A program made the position numbers and the translations under genes. 64,000 nt of DNA, taken from contig MSHE01000032.1 of assembly GCA_001941025.1 (NCBI GenBank), positions 1 through 64,000 of the forward strand, given 5' to 3'. The DNA is from Lachnospiraceae bacterium Zagget3 (GTDB taxonomy: Bacteria; Bacillota_A; Clostridia; Lachnospirales; Lachnospiraceae). The notes beneath the pieces are model-generated. The model searched no databases, was not told the DNA's origin, and worked only from the letters and a program-made list of their open reading frames with translations. Below, one piece after another: positions 1-8,152 of the stretch; position 1 is the first letter of the stretch; each line of letters begins with the position of its first letter.

Positions 1-106
1 AATGGAGTAACGAAATTGTCAGTTGAGTAAAAAATAAAAGAAATGAGTATTGGCCTCCTGAGGTATAATGATCTTAGCCAAAAATCAGAAAGGAGGACCA
101 ATACTC

Positions 107-1546
107 ATGGAGATTATAACACTTATCACGGATTATGTCAGCGGATTATTGGATGCGGAGGATGATTTTTTAGAGCACCTGGATACCCTTGATGTTCTTG
201 AGCAGAATGTCAGCGAGCTGAGCCAAAAGATGGCAGCCGATTTCATCGGCTTGGTGCTGACCAACGCTGACCAGCTGATCCGGGAGAGCGGGAAAAGGAA
301 AGGCGAGTTTACCATCCAGAGGAAACGCCAGCGCACGCTGGTCTCAAGCATCGGAGATATCGTCTTCACTCATACCTTATATCAAGATCGGGAAGGAAAA
401 ACACGCTGCCTTCTGGATGAACTGATCAAACTTCCGGATAAGGAACGGTTTACGGCCGTGGCAGAGGCAAAGATCTTAAACGAGGCGGAAGTCCATTCCT
501 ACCAGCACGCGGCAGACTCCATCCGGACCGGGGACCAGACCATCACAAAGGAGACCGTGATGCGCAAGGTCCACGCCATAGATAAAGAACTCCCGGAAAT
601 GGAGGATCCGCCGGAGGAAAAGCGCGAGTGTGAGTATCTATACATCGAAGCGGACGAGGACCATATACACCGCCAGAAGGACGGGGAGGAACAGGGCTGT
701 TTCCTTGGCAAGCTGATTTATCTCTTTGAAGGGAAAGAAGAAGTCTGTAACGGCAGGCGCCAACTGGTCAGGGTGCATTATTTCGGAGGGCTCTATCCCG
801 GATCCGAGCGGAATGCGGCCCTCTGGCAGGAAGTCGAAGAGTATATCCGGGAGCATTACGATCAGGACGTGCTGAAATGCGTTTACATCAACGGCGACGG
901 GGCGGGCTGGATCCGCACCGGGCTGGATCATGTATATAAAAGCAAGCTGGTGGCCGACCGGTTCCACCTGATGCGATATATCAACCGTGTGGCGCGGTGT
1001 ACGCTGGACAGCGAAGAGGAGACCAAGGAGCGGTTCTATAAATACATTTATAAAAACAATCTGACTGCAGCCAAAAAGCTGCTGACGCAGATCCAGAACC
1101 ATTGTGACGGCAGCGACCGGGTTGTTGAAGAATGCAGGACCTACCTGAAGGATAACTGGGAATATATCCAGAGAGCGTTCCATGACAGGCATGTGCTCGG
1201 TTGCAGCGCGGAGGGGCATGTGAGCAGCGTGTATTCTGAACGGATGAGTTCGAGACCGATGGGATGGAGCGCAACCGGGACAGACCGGATGTGCAAGCTG
1301 AGATGCTACATCCGGAATTACGGGCGGGGAAAAGTGATCAACCTTGTGAACTATCGCAGGGAGCGGGAAATGCGAACCCTTGCGGCGACCGGCATCGACG
1401 ATCTGATCGAAGAGCCCGCCCGAAAAGAGTATACGGCGCATCAGCATGAGATGCAGCGGTATGCGGAAAGTATGTACACAGAACTTGTAGACAAGAGGAG
1501 CGTCCGTAAGATTCTGTCAATCCGGACTCATCTTGATGGGATCTGA
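107..1546 (+). CDS. ISLre2 family (UPF0236) transposase
   Basis: This gene encodes a 479-residue transposase that should cut and join the terminal repeats of its own element. The start at 107 is chosen because AGGAGG lies at 91-96; an upstream in-frame start at 68 has no comparable site. Family features visible are the ADEDHIHRQK segment (first acidic residue), YINGDGAGWIR (second), ADRFHLMRYINR, and the stretch around SSVYSERMSSRPMGWS near residue 390, typical of the C-terminal half of ISLre2 transposases. The frame is open from start to stop and the length is normal for the family, so the copy may be functional. Confidence 0.9.
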   Translation: MEIITLITDYVSGLLDAEDDFLEHLDTLDVLEQNVSELSQKMAADFIGLVLTNADQLIRESGKRKGEFTIQRKRQRTLVSSIGDIVFTHTLYQDREGKTRCLLDELIKLPDKERFTAVAEAKILNEAEVHSYQHAADSIRTGDQTITKETVMRKVHAIDKELPEMEDPPEEKRECEYLYIEADEDHIHRQKDGEEQGCFLGKLIYLFEGKEEVCNGRRQLVRVHYFGGLYPGSERNAALWQEVEEYIREHYDQDVLKCVYINGDGAGWIRTGLDHVYKSKLVADRFHLMRYINRVARCTLDSEEETKERFYKYIYKNNLTAAKKLLTQIQNHCDGSDRVVEECRTYLKDNWEYIQRAFHDRHVLGCSAEGHVSSVYSERMSSRPMGWSATGTDRMCKLRCYIRNYGRGKVINLVNYRREREMRTLAATGIDDLIEEPARKEYTAHQHEMQRYAESMYTELVDKRSVRKILSIRTHLDGI

Positions 1547-1579
1547 CTTGAAAAAGCGAAATATGGGGTGTAAGATGAT

Positions 1580-1624
1580 TGAGATTTAGGTCTAAAATCA
1601 GAAATCTCAGGGCCAGTCTTTTTT
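1580..1624 (+). terminator. Stem-loop at the 3' end of the IS
   Basis: TGAGATTT at 1580-1587 pairs with AAATCTCA at 1602-1609, and a T-run follows at 1619-1624. It lies between the transposase stop and the right terminal repeat and probably ends the transposase transcript before it reaches the neighbouring gene. Confidence 0.5.
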
Positions 1625-1669
1625 ATCCCAACTGACAATAAGGTTACTTCATCGAACAAGTGCAAAAAC

Positions 1670-1698
1670 TTGCTATTTTTCGGCGAAAATGGTATAGT
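1670..1698 (+). promoter_or_regulatory. Sigma-A-type promoter of the FAD oxidoreductase gene
   Basis: TTGCTA at 1670-1675 and TATAGT at 1693-1698 are separated by exactly 17 nt. The promoter begins 17 nt beyond the right IS end, so the insertion left the core promoter intact but replaced everything upstream. Confidence 0.7.
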
Positions 1699-1736
1699 GT
1701 TTGCGGCTTTTTGAACAAATGAAATGAGGAAAAACC

Positions 1737-3104
1737 ATGCATTATGATGTGATCATCATCGGATCCGGCCCCGGCGGCATCTTCGCGGCCTACGAGCTGG
1801 CAGAAAAAAACAGCGATTTAAAGATCGCGGTCTTCGAAGCGGGACATCCGCTCAACGAACGCAACTGCCCGATCGACGGCGATAAGGTGAAAAGCTGTAT
1901 CGACTGTGACATCTGTTCCATTATGAGCGGGTTCGGTGGAGCCGGCGCGTTTTCCGATGGAAAATACAATGTGACAAACGAATTTGGCGGTACGCTCTAC
2001 AACTACATCGGACGGGAGCGCGCGCTCGAGCTCATGAACTATGTGGACGGCATTAACATGCGCTATGGCGGTGAGGGCACAAAGTTATACACGACCACCA
2101 ATACACCGTTTAAAAAACTCTGTGCGCAAAACGGCCTGCATCTGCTGGACGCCTCGGTCCGCCATTTGGGCACGGACGTCAACTATCAGGTTCTTGGCAA
2201 CCTGTATGACGATTTGAAGGACAAGGTGACGTTTTATTTTGATTCGCCGGTCCGGGAAGTGAAAACAGCGGAGCCGGGCTATGAGATCCTAACCGACGAG
2301 GACACGTTTACCTGTGAAACGTGTATCATTTCCGTCGGGCGCAGCGGCAGCAAGTGGATGGAGAAGGTCTGCGCCGATCTGGTTATTCCAACCGAGTCCA
2401 ACCGCGTGGACATCGGTGTGCGGATTGAACTGCCCGCGATCATCTTCGACCATCTGACCGATGAACTGTATGAGAGCAAGATCGTTTACCGCACGGAAAA
2501 ATTCGAGGACCTCGTCCGCACATTCTGCATGAACCCGCACGGCATCGTGGTCAATGAAAATACGAACGGGATCATCACCGTCAACGGGCACAGCTACGAT
2601 TCCGAAGAGCAGCATACGGAGAACACCAACTTTGCCCTGCTTGTGGCCAAGCACTTCTCCGAGCCTTTTAAAGACAGCAATGAATATGGGGAAAGCGTCG
2701 CCCGCCTTTCCAATATGCTTGGCGGCGGCGTGCTGATCCAGCGCTTTGGCGATCTGATCCGCGGGCGCAGGAGCACGGTGAAACGGATTGGCGAGAACAG
2801 TGTGATTCCGACTCTTTCCGCCACACCGGGCGACTTGAGCCTCGTCCTGCCGAAACGGATCCTGGATGGCATCATCGAGATGATCTATGTGCTCGATAAG
2901 ATCGCGCCGGGCACCGCGAATGACGACACGCTGCTCTATGGCGTGGAGGTAAAATTCTATAACATGGAAGTGGATCTCGATGAGCATCTGATGACGTGTC
3001 ACCCCGGCCTCTATATCATTGGGGACGGAAGCGGTGTCACGCACTCCCTCTCCCACGCTTCGGCCAGCGGCGTCTTCGTTGCGAGGGACATCCTGGGCGA
3101 GTAA
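1737..3104 (+). CDS. NAD(P)/FAD-dependent oxidoreductase (COG2509-like)
   Basis: The product is a 455-residue flavoprotein. The dinucleotide-binding motif GSGPGG is at residues 9-14, followed by a glutamate ending the second strand (VFEAG). A cysteine cluster (C44, C54, C57, C60) precedes the glycine-rich SGFGGAGAFSDGKYN segment. The second FAD contact GDGSGVTHSLSHASASG is near residues 429-445. This is the layout of clostridial uncharacterised FAD-dependent dehydrogenases. The electron donor and substrate are unknown. GAGGAAA precedes the ATG. The gene is monocistronic and ends at a strong stem-loop. Confidence 0.8.
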   Translation: MHYDVIIIGSGPGGIFAAYELAEKNSDLKIAVFEAGHPLNERNCPIDGDKVKSCIDCDICSIMSGFGGAGAFSDGKYNVTNEFGGTLYNYIGRERALELMNYVDGINMRYGGEGTKLYTTTNTPFKKLCAQNGLHLLDASVRHLGTDVNYQVLGNLYDDLKDKVTFYFDSPVREVKTAEPGYEILTDEDTFTCETCIISVGRSGSKWMEKVCADLVIPTESNRVDIGVRIELPAIIFDHLTDELYESKIVYRTEKFEDLVRTFCMNPHGIVVNENTNGIITVNGHSYDSEEQHTENTNFALLVAKHFSEPFKDSNEYGESVARLSNMLGGGVLIQRFGDLIRGRRSTVKRIGENSVIPTLSATPGDLSLVLPKRILDGIIEMIYVLDKIAPGTANDDTLLYGVEVKFYNMEVDLDEHLMTCHPGLYIIGDGSGVTHSLSHASASGVFVARDILGE

Positions 3105-3117
3105 AACAAAAAAGAAA

Positions 3118-3161
3118 GACAGCAGAAAGTTCTCAGCTATGGCTGGGAACTTTTTGCTGTC
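3118..3161. terminator. Bidirectional terminator between converging genes
   Basis: A 20-nt arm at 3118-3137 (GACAGCA, AAAGTTC, CAGC blocks) pairs with 3142-3161 with only two mismatches. The region just left of it is A-rich on the plus strand, giving a T-run on the minus strand. It therefore ends the long minus-strand accessory operon and also the FAD oxidoreductase transcript. Confidence 0.8.
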
Positions 3162-3164
3162 TGT

Positions 3165-3740
3165 TCAGCTGCCGGAGAAGTTGTGACACATTCCGATCGA
3201 CAGCGCCACCATCATTCCCATAAACAGGAGCAGCGGAATCATCCCGTCTATATAGCCTGTCCGGACATCGAGCCCGTAATACAGGAGATAACAGATCAAT
3301 CCCACGACCGCAGCGACAGCGACGATGACAAAGAAAGTGATCGCCGCCGCCCGGGAGAAGTTTCCAAGCCCGTAAAGCGCGTTTATTTCCAGATAGGTGA
3401 GCACCGTCCAGCCGACGATCAGCAGAAGTTCCGTCGTCACAGGACGCTTCAAAACGATCCATGTCGCGATCAGAAGGATCACATAGGCCGCCAGACCGAC
3501 GAGAAGGATCGCCAGCGTGGGGATCAGGCGGTCTTCTGCCTTGACGCCGTTGCTGCCGATCACGATCGCGATGATCGCCGCGATTCCAAACACAAACGCC
3601 GGAACCAGGAGCCAACCGCTCCGCATCCCTTTTATCGCGCCCTCCGGCTTAAACGCCAGGATCCACCAGAGCAGGTAGCACACGCAGCACGCGATCAGGA
3701 GCAGATTGCCGATCAGCATTTGTCTTGTCTGGGTATCCAT
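3165..3740 (-). CDS. Six-helix integral membrane protein, unknown
   Basis: This 191-residue protein is very hydrophobic, with about six predicted membrane segments (for example LLLIACCVCYLLWWILAF near the N-terminus and IPLLLFMGMMVALSIGM near the C-terminus) joined by short polar loops. I recognise no family. ATG 3740 is preferred over GTG 3746 because GAGGTG sits just upstream at normal spacing. It is the last gene of the eight-gene minus-strand run, 38 nt after the sirtuin-like gene, and stops only 3 nt from the bidirectional stem-loop. Confidence 0.65.
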   Translation of the reverse strand: MDTQTRQMLIGNLLLIACCVCYLLWWILAFKPEGAIKGMRSGWLLVPAFVFGIAAIIAIVIGSNGVKAEDRLIPTLAILLVGLAAYVILLIATWIVLKRPVTTELLLIVGWTVLTYLEINALYGLGNFSRAAAITFFVIVAVAAVVGLICYLLYYGLDVRTGYIDGMIPLLLFMGMMVALSIGMCHNFSGS

Positions 3741-3778
3741 AGTCACCTCGCGCGTTTTCTAAAGATCATGTTATGAAA

Positions 3779-4504
3779 TCATGCACTGACATATCCCAAC
3801 TCTTCAAACACATGGTCCGCGCTGTCGCGGATGTTTAAATCGGCCGCGCGGTCAAAGGAGGTGCTCCCGGGATTGATCTGGACGATCTTAGCCTTGTGGT
3901 TGCGAAACCGCCAGTACGAATTCGCATAGGGCCCGTTGGATCCGATAATGAGGATCAGGTCTGCCTCGTTGATCAGGCGACGGGCCTCCCGTACGACCGG
4001 ATCATCCAGACTGATCCCGCTGTAAAACGGAAACGACCAGATCTTGCCCCCGCACTTGGTGCACTCCGGCACTTTCCCGTCTCTCCAGATGTTATAGTCA
4101 TTGTACTCTTCCCAGCAGTCCACGCAGCGGTTTAGCTGCAGACTGCCCTGAATCTCCAGCACATTTTCTGAGCCTGCCATCGTGTGCATGCAGTCAACAT
4201 TCGTTGTGATGATGCCGGCAAGCTTGCCTTCCCGCTCCAGCCGGGCCAGCGCATAATGTGCCGGGCTGGGTCCGATTTCGAACATCGAGTGCAAAAACGC
4301 CTTTTCAAGCGCGGCGTAGTATTCATCCGGATGATTGCGGAGACCATCCTCCGAGCCGAGGATCATCATACTCTGCATACCTGCCCGGTCCGTATCATCA
4401 AAGCTTAAGCCGCCGGCCGAGAAGGAGATTCCCGCACCGGTGATCGCCACAATATGATTGCTTTCGTCAATGTATTGTTTTAATGTTTTTATCTGCTCAT
4501 CCAT
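3779..4504 (-). CDS. Divergent Sir2-family (sirtuin) protein
   Basis: This 241-residue protein has the NAD-binding GAGIS motif at 23-27, TTNVDCMH at 100-107 (family TQNIDxLH) and a four-cysteine zinc site (C127, C130, C148, C151). The residue that is the catalytic histidine in deacetylase sirtuins (family xHGS) is glutamine here: EIQGS, Q119. The PDFR part of the first NAD loop is also absent (SAGGLSFDD). SirTM-class sirtuins, which also lack this histidine, are reported to act as ADP-ribosyltransferases and to be linked to macrodomains. A macrodomain gene is in the same operon here. ATG 4504 is chosen for AAGGAG 8 nt upstream. Confidence 0.8.
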   Translation of the reverse strand: MDEQIKTLKQYIDESNHIVAITGAGISFSAGGLSFDDTDRAGMQSMMILGSEDGLRNHPDEYYAALEKAFLHSMFEIGPSPAHYALARLEREGKLAGIITTNVDCMHTMAGSENVLEIQGSLQLNRCVDCWEEYNDYNIWRDGKVPECTKCGGKIWSFPFYSGISLDDPVVREARRLINEADLILIIGSNGPYANSYWRFRNHKAKIVQINPGSTSFDRAADLNIRDSADHVFEELGYVSA

Positions 4505-4534
4505 AAGGCACACTCCTTATCCATCTGTTTCTCT

Positions 4535-4984
4535 TCAGCCTTCCAGCCAGGTGTTGACCAGATCATCCGTCACTTCCCCAAAGCGGATACCCAGATGCAT
4601 ATGTGCGCCCTTGCAGGCAGCGGCCAGCTGCTCCTGCGCGCCTTCCGGCCCGCTCGTGCCGCTCGTGCAGAAGGGATAGACATCCTTTCCCGCAAGGTCA
4701 TGTTCTTTTAAAAAGGAGATGACCAATTGCGGTGCCTTGCCGTACCAGATCGGAAATCCGAGGAGGATGCGGTCATACGACGCAAAGTCTTTCACATCCC
4801 CGACGACTTTCGGCAGCTCGTTGTGATTAAACTCTCCCCGCGCCACAATAATGGCTTTCAAATAGCCGCCATAGTTTTTCGTTCCTTTGATCTCATAGAG
4901 GTCGCCCTCTACCAGCCTGTCGATCTCCTGCGCCACTTTTTCCGTGTGGCCGGCTCTGGAATAATACGCGATCAGTGTCTTCAT
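4535..4984 (-). CDS. Flavodoxin-family protein
   Basis: This 149-residue protein starts MKTLIAYYSRAGHTEKVA, the phosphate-binding loop of FMN flavodoxins, and has the second flavin loop around LLGFPIWYGKAPQ and a third near CTSGTSGPEG. It should bind FMN and carry electrons or act as a small quinone or nitro reductase. The partner is unknown. AAAGGAG precedes the ATG. It is 29 nt after the hydrolase gene and 30 nt before the sirtuin gene, so co-transcription is likely. Confidence 0.85.
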   Translation of the reverse strand: MKTLIAYYSRAGHTEKVAQEIDRLVEGDLYEIKGTKNYGGYLKAIIVARGEFNHNELPKVVGDVKDFASYDRILLGFPIWYGKAPQLVISFLKEHDLAGKDVYPFCTSGTSGPEGAQEQLAAACKGAHMHLGIRFGEVTDDLVNTWLEG

Positions 4985-5013
4985 GATATCTTCTCCTTTC
5001 CCCCGCCTTTATT

Positions 5014-6009
5014 TTACCTTAAAAAGTCAAATACTTCCTCCCAAAACACACGTACCACAGCGTCGGGAGAATTATAGATCTCGTGTTTCGTTCCCGGGAT
5101 GCATCGAAGATCGGTGCTTCCGGGATGCCATTTGTTGCGCTCCCGCACATATCGTTCCTGCGCCTCTATATCCACAGCTTTGTCCTGTACAGCACGGAAT
5201 ACCAATGCGGGGACATGTCCCTCACGGACCGAACGATTCATCAATTCCATTTCGAGTTGTGTCGCGGCGCGAAGCCATCCGATGGATGCCGCGCTCATTT
5301 GAAGCAGCGGATTCGTGGCTTTGATCTTCTGATAATAATCAAAGCGGGCGCGGGAGGTGGTTACACTCTCCGCATAGTCTTCTTTTCCCTGGTACGGATG
5401 ATGTCCCGGACAGTAATTCTCCCCCATGCCAAGCGCGCAAAGCGTCGCGGAACCGACAACCGTAAACCCGTAAGGGAACGGATCGGTACGAACCCGGATC
5501 ATAGGCGCGGACAGAACAAGCTTCTGAAAGAGCGCCGGCTCCCGCGCCGCGGCGGCAAGGGCGATTCCTCCGCCCATCGAATGGCCGAACAGATACAGAG
5601 GAAGCGTTGTGCCGTCTGCCAGACGGTCGATATCCTTTCGCGCCATACGCGCGACTGCCAGCAGATCGCCGATATAGCGCAGGTGGTTGTCCACATGGAC
5701 TAATGACAAATCGTCAACGAGGCGATAGCTGCGCCCGTGTCCGCAATGTTCCAACAGATAGACATGATATCCCTCGTGCAGAAAATACCATACGGCTTCC
5801 GCAAACTTTACGGCAGATTCCTTAAATCCGTGTGAGATCAGGACCGCGCCGCGCGCCTCCTCCGTGAGATAGCGTTCGCAGTATATCCGCTGTCCGGTTT
5901 CCCGGCACGCCCACAGAACGGTGCGCCGTTCGGCCAGCCAGGGCTCGACCGTCTCTTTCATCGTCGTGCTGTAATTTTCTTCCCGGATAAGTTCCGTCTT
6001 CATAGCCAT
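5014..6009 (-). CDS. Alpha/beta hydrolase (monoacylglycerol-lipase / S33 type)
   Basis: A 331-residue cytoplasmic serine hydrolase. The oxyanion region is LISHGF near residue 60, the nucleophile elbow is GHSMGG with S144, the acid is probably the Asp in VQDKAVD, and the histidine is in GTKHEIYN near the C-terminus. EHCGHGRS at 87-94 is the typical glycine-rich turn of the lysophospholipase/monoglyceride lipase group. The substrate is not predictable. No strong ribosome-binding site is visible before ATG 6009, so translation may depend on coupling to the gene before it. Confidence 0.85.
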   Translation of the reverse strand: MAMKTELIREENYSTTMKETVEPWLAERRTVLWACRETGQRIYCERYLTEEARGAVLISHGFKESAVKFAEAVWYFLHEGYHVYLLEHCGHGRSYRLVDDLSLVHVDNHLRYIGDLLAVARMARKDIDRLADGTTLPLYLFGHSMGGGIALAAAAREPALFQKLVLSAPMIRVRTDPFPYGFTVVGSATLCALGMGENYCPGHHPYQGKEDYAESVTTSRARFDYYQKIKATNPLLQMSAASIGWLRAATQLEMELMNRSVREGHVPALVFRAVQDKAVDIEAQERYVRERNKWHPGSTDLRCIPGTKHEIYNSPDAVVRVFWEEVFDFLR

Positions 6010-6041
6010 TGCCCAATCGCTGCGTTTGCCGGCAGAATCAT

Positions 6042-6536
6042 CTATAACTCATAATAATACAATAGAATCGTCGCGAAGCTGCCGTTTTTTAACCGAAATC
6101 CTTCCGGGATCCGCCCGACCTCACGGAAACCGAGACGTTCATAGAGGCGGATGGCGGGAAGATTTTCCTCCACGACCGCGTTAAACTGCAGGATCCGAAA
6201 GCTCAGCTCCCGCGCGTGTTCCAGACAATCCCGGACCAGCATTTCTCCGATATGCTGTCCCCGCAGATCCTCCCGAACGACAAAGCTGGCGTTGGCAATG
6301 TGACTACAGCGTCCGACATTGTTCGGATGGAGAATATACAAGCCCGTCAGCGCGCCCGTGTCCGCGTCGCGCGCGATCCCGGTATAGGACTGGCTTAAAA
6401 AGAACGCGTTTCCCTCCTCCTCGTCAAGGCGGGTTTCCTGGGGAAACGCGACGCCCTCTTCCACGACCGTGTTCCAGAGCGCGATCGCCTCCTCTACATC
6501 GGAAGGTACATATTTTTTGATCTGTATCCGCATCAT
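6042..6536 (-). CDS. GNAT-family N-acetyltransferase
   Basis: This 164-residue protein has the acetyl-CoA-binding motif A as VREDLRGQHIGEMLV and motif B as VEENLPAIRLYERLGF, the signature of phosphinothricin/amino-acid-type GNAT enzymes. The tail RLKNGSFATILLYYYEL is also typical. The acceptor amine is unknown. It sits 9 nt after the CAT-like gene and belongs to the same minus-strand run. Confidence 0.85.
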   Translation of the reverse strand: MMRIQIKKYVPSDVEEAIALWNTVVEEGVAFPQETRLDEEEGNAFFLSQSYTGIARDADTGALTGLYILHPNNVGRCSHIANASFVVREDLRGQHIGEMLVRDCLEHARELSFRILQFNAVVEENLPAIRLYERLGFREVGRIPEGFRLKNGSFATILLYYYEL

Positions 6537-6545
6537 CCTGATTCC

Positions 6546-7181
6546 TTAAAATTTATCCAGCAGTTCCTGCACCCGCTGCATATAGATCCCTACATGATAT
6601 CCGTCCACCAGCGCGTGGTGAACCTGTACGGAAAGAGGCATCTTAAGACGCCCTTTCTCATCCCACTCAAATTTCCCCCAGGATACACGCGGGATGTTAT
6701 CCGTCGCGGCATGGTCGAACGTTCGGACAAAATGTGTATACTTCACCCACGGAATGCAGGAAATGTAGAGAATCTCCTGTGAATCCGTATGCCCGATCTT
6801 GATATCCAGGTGTTCCTCCGCCGCGCGCCGCATCCGTTCGGCTGTCTCACGGCAAAACGACACCAGGTCCTCCTGATAGGTCCCTGTGACGATAAGAAAG
6901 TGATCGCTGCCCGCCTGCAAATGGGTAAATTCCGGGTTCAGGCGTTCACAGATCATCGGCTCTCCGTCCACGAGGCGGTACAAAAAGTTCGGGATCTCCA
7001 GCGCGACACGCAGGGCCGTGTGCATCATCGCGCAGTAAAAAGAAAGATCGTTCGCTTTGACAAACCGGTACAGATTGGTCACGTCCACTTCCGCGCCCAG
7101 ATTGATATAGGGAAACACGTAGTCGGCATATTTTTCAACCAGATCATTCCGGTCCCAATTATCCTTGTCCAGTGCTTTCAT
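6546..7181 (-). CDS. Chloramphenicol acetyltransferase-like (CatA fold) protein
   Basis: This 211-residue protein has the CatA active-site signature HHALVDG at 188-194, with the second histidine as base and the Asp-Gly turn conserved. It also has the trimer-interface style N-terminus and VSWGKF before the C-terminal strand. It may acetylate chloramphenicol or another hydroxyl compound; many chromosomal members of this family have unknown substrates, so resistance should not be assumed. Its ATG overlaps the stop of the upstream gene (ATGA), indicating translational coupling. Confidence 0.8.
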   Translation of the reverse strand: MKALDKDNWDRNDLVEKYADYVFPYINLGAEVDVTNLYRFVKANDLSFYCAMMHTALRVALEIPNFLYRLVDGEPMICERLNPEFTHLQAGSDHFLIVTGTYQEDLVSFCRETAERMRRAAEEHLDIKIGHTDSQEILYISCIPWVKYTHFVRTFDHAATDNIPRVSWGKFEWDEKGRLKMPLSVQVHHALVDGYHVGIYMQRVQELLDKF

Positions 7182-7480
7182 TCGTCTCCCGTCCCGCCTG
7201 GGGTGTCCTTATCTGTCCGTTCGTCAGACTCTTCCGCCTGCTCTTCTATCGCCTTCTCTTCCGATGCTATTTCCACAGTTTCCCCTTCAGAAGCTTTCTC
7301 TTCGTTTGGCTCTCCTGACGCTTCCTCCTCCGGTTCGTCTTCCCCTACGCCCCGCATCGTCATGTCAAAAAGCGTAGGCCCACCGCCCTTGCTGGCTGTA
7401 TTTGACGTAATCAGGAGCAAGGCCAGAACAAACGCGATAACAATAACAACAATAATTAAAACAATGGAAATTGTACTCAT
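7178..7480 (-). CDS. Small membrane-anchored acidic protein
   Basis: This 100-residue protein consists of one hydrophobic segment (residues about 5-25) and a short glycine linker, followed by some 55 residues rich in Glu, Asp, Ser and Thr with no predicted fold. I recognise no family. It overlaps the CAT-like gene by 4 nt and starts 18 nt after the macrodomain gene. That position and the open frame support it as real, although the ribosome-binding site is weak. Confidence 0.6.
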   Translation of the reverse strand: MSTISIVLIIVVIVIAFVLALLLITSNTASKGGGPTLFDMTMRGVGEDEPEEEASGEPNEEKASEGETVEIASEEKAIEEQAEESDERTDKDTPGGTGDE

Positions 7481-7498
7481 TTAATCACACCAGAGAAT

Positions 7499-8014
7499 TT
7501 AATGAACGCCTGCGTCTTCCAGCGCTTTGTGATAAGCGGCCTCTGTCTCTTTGTCAAACGCGATCAGGATCACTTCGAGATCATCGTCCTGCTTTGCGGC
7601 CTCCTCCAAAAGGGTATTTACCGCGACCTGCGCCGCCTTATCTTTGGGATATCCGTAAACGCCCGTGGAGATAGCCGGAAACGCGATGGCAGACAGCTGT
7701 TTTTCTCTTGCCAGCTGCAGGCAGGCCCTGTAACAGCTGGCAAGCAGCTCGGGCTCGCCGTCGTCTCCTCCGTGCCATACCGGTCCGACCGTATGGATCA
7801 CATATTTGGCAGGCAGGTCATATCCCATCGTGATCTTGGCCGCTCCCGTATCACAGCCGTGTAAGGTACGGCACTCCGCCAGCAGACCCGGACCGGCCGC
7901 GCTGTGGATCGCGCCGTCCACTCCGCCGCCGCCGAGAAGCGAATTCTTCGCGGCGTTTACGATCGCGTCTACATCCAGTTTCGTAATATCGGTCCTGCTC
8001 ACAGTAATCTGCAT
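7499..8014 (-). CDS. Macrodomain protein (MacroD/YmdB-like ADP-ribose binder)
   Basis: The product is a 171-residue single macrodomain. [17 protein letters not shown] at 26-42 and the second phosphate loop GVYGYP are close to E. coli YmdB, which hydrolyses O-acetyl-ADP-ribose and mono-ADP-ribosyl groups. The NAAN motif reads NAAK: K23 replaces the asparagine equivalent to YmdB N25, while the aspartate of GVDG (D33) is kept. ATG 8014 is chosen for GGGGGAG upstream; the frame stays open to 8134 without a better site. It is the first gene of the run that also contains the altered sirtuin. Confidence 0.85.
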   Translation of the reverse strand: MQITVSRTDITKLDVDAIVNAAKNSLLGGGGVDGAIHSAAGPGLLAECRTLHGCDTGAAKITMGYDLPAKYVIHTVGPVWHGGDDGEPELLASCYRACLQLAREKQLSAIAFPAISTGVYGYPKDKAAQVAVNTLLEEAAKQDDDLEVILIAFDKETEAAYHKALEDAGVH

Positions 8015-8076
8015 ACAAACTCCCCCTGTTTTTATTTCCATGCTTCCAATCTGTGTGACAATCTTAGTAAAATAGA

Positions 8077-8104
8077 GGGCTGAGACAAGCTTTGCTCTCA
8101 GCCC
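8077..8104 (-). terminator. Stem-loop downstream of degV
   Basis: GGGCTGAGA at 8077-8085 pairs perfectly with TCTCAGCCC at 8096-8104 around a 10-nt loop, followed on the minus strand by a T-rich stretch (TCTATTTTAC). It separates degV from the macrodomain operon. Confidence 0.65.
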
Positions 8105-8152
8105 CACTTCTTTACCATGTGAAAAATCAAACAAACATACAGAACAGGGATC

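Larger units (their letters stand above)
2..1652 (+). mobile_element. ISLre2-family insertion sequence, nearly complete
   Basis: The ends are imperfect terminal inverted repeats: positions 1-25 match the reverse complement of 1629-1653 at 20 of 25 bases, and both contain ATTGTCAGTTG. One transposase gene fills the interior. The left flank is cut off by the window edge, so the target-site duplication and the exact first base cannot be fixed. The right end lies 17 nt before the -35 box of the next gene. Confidence 0.85.

Noticed and set aside
6546..7181. Antibiotic resistance gene (chloramphenicol)
   Set aside because: Only the CatA fold and active-site motif are visible; many chromosomal homologues do not confer resistance, so the call was kept at family level.
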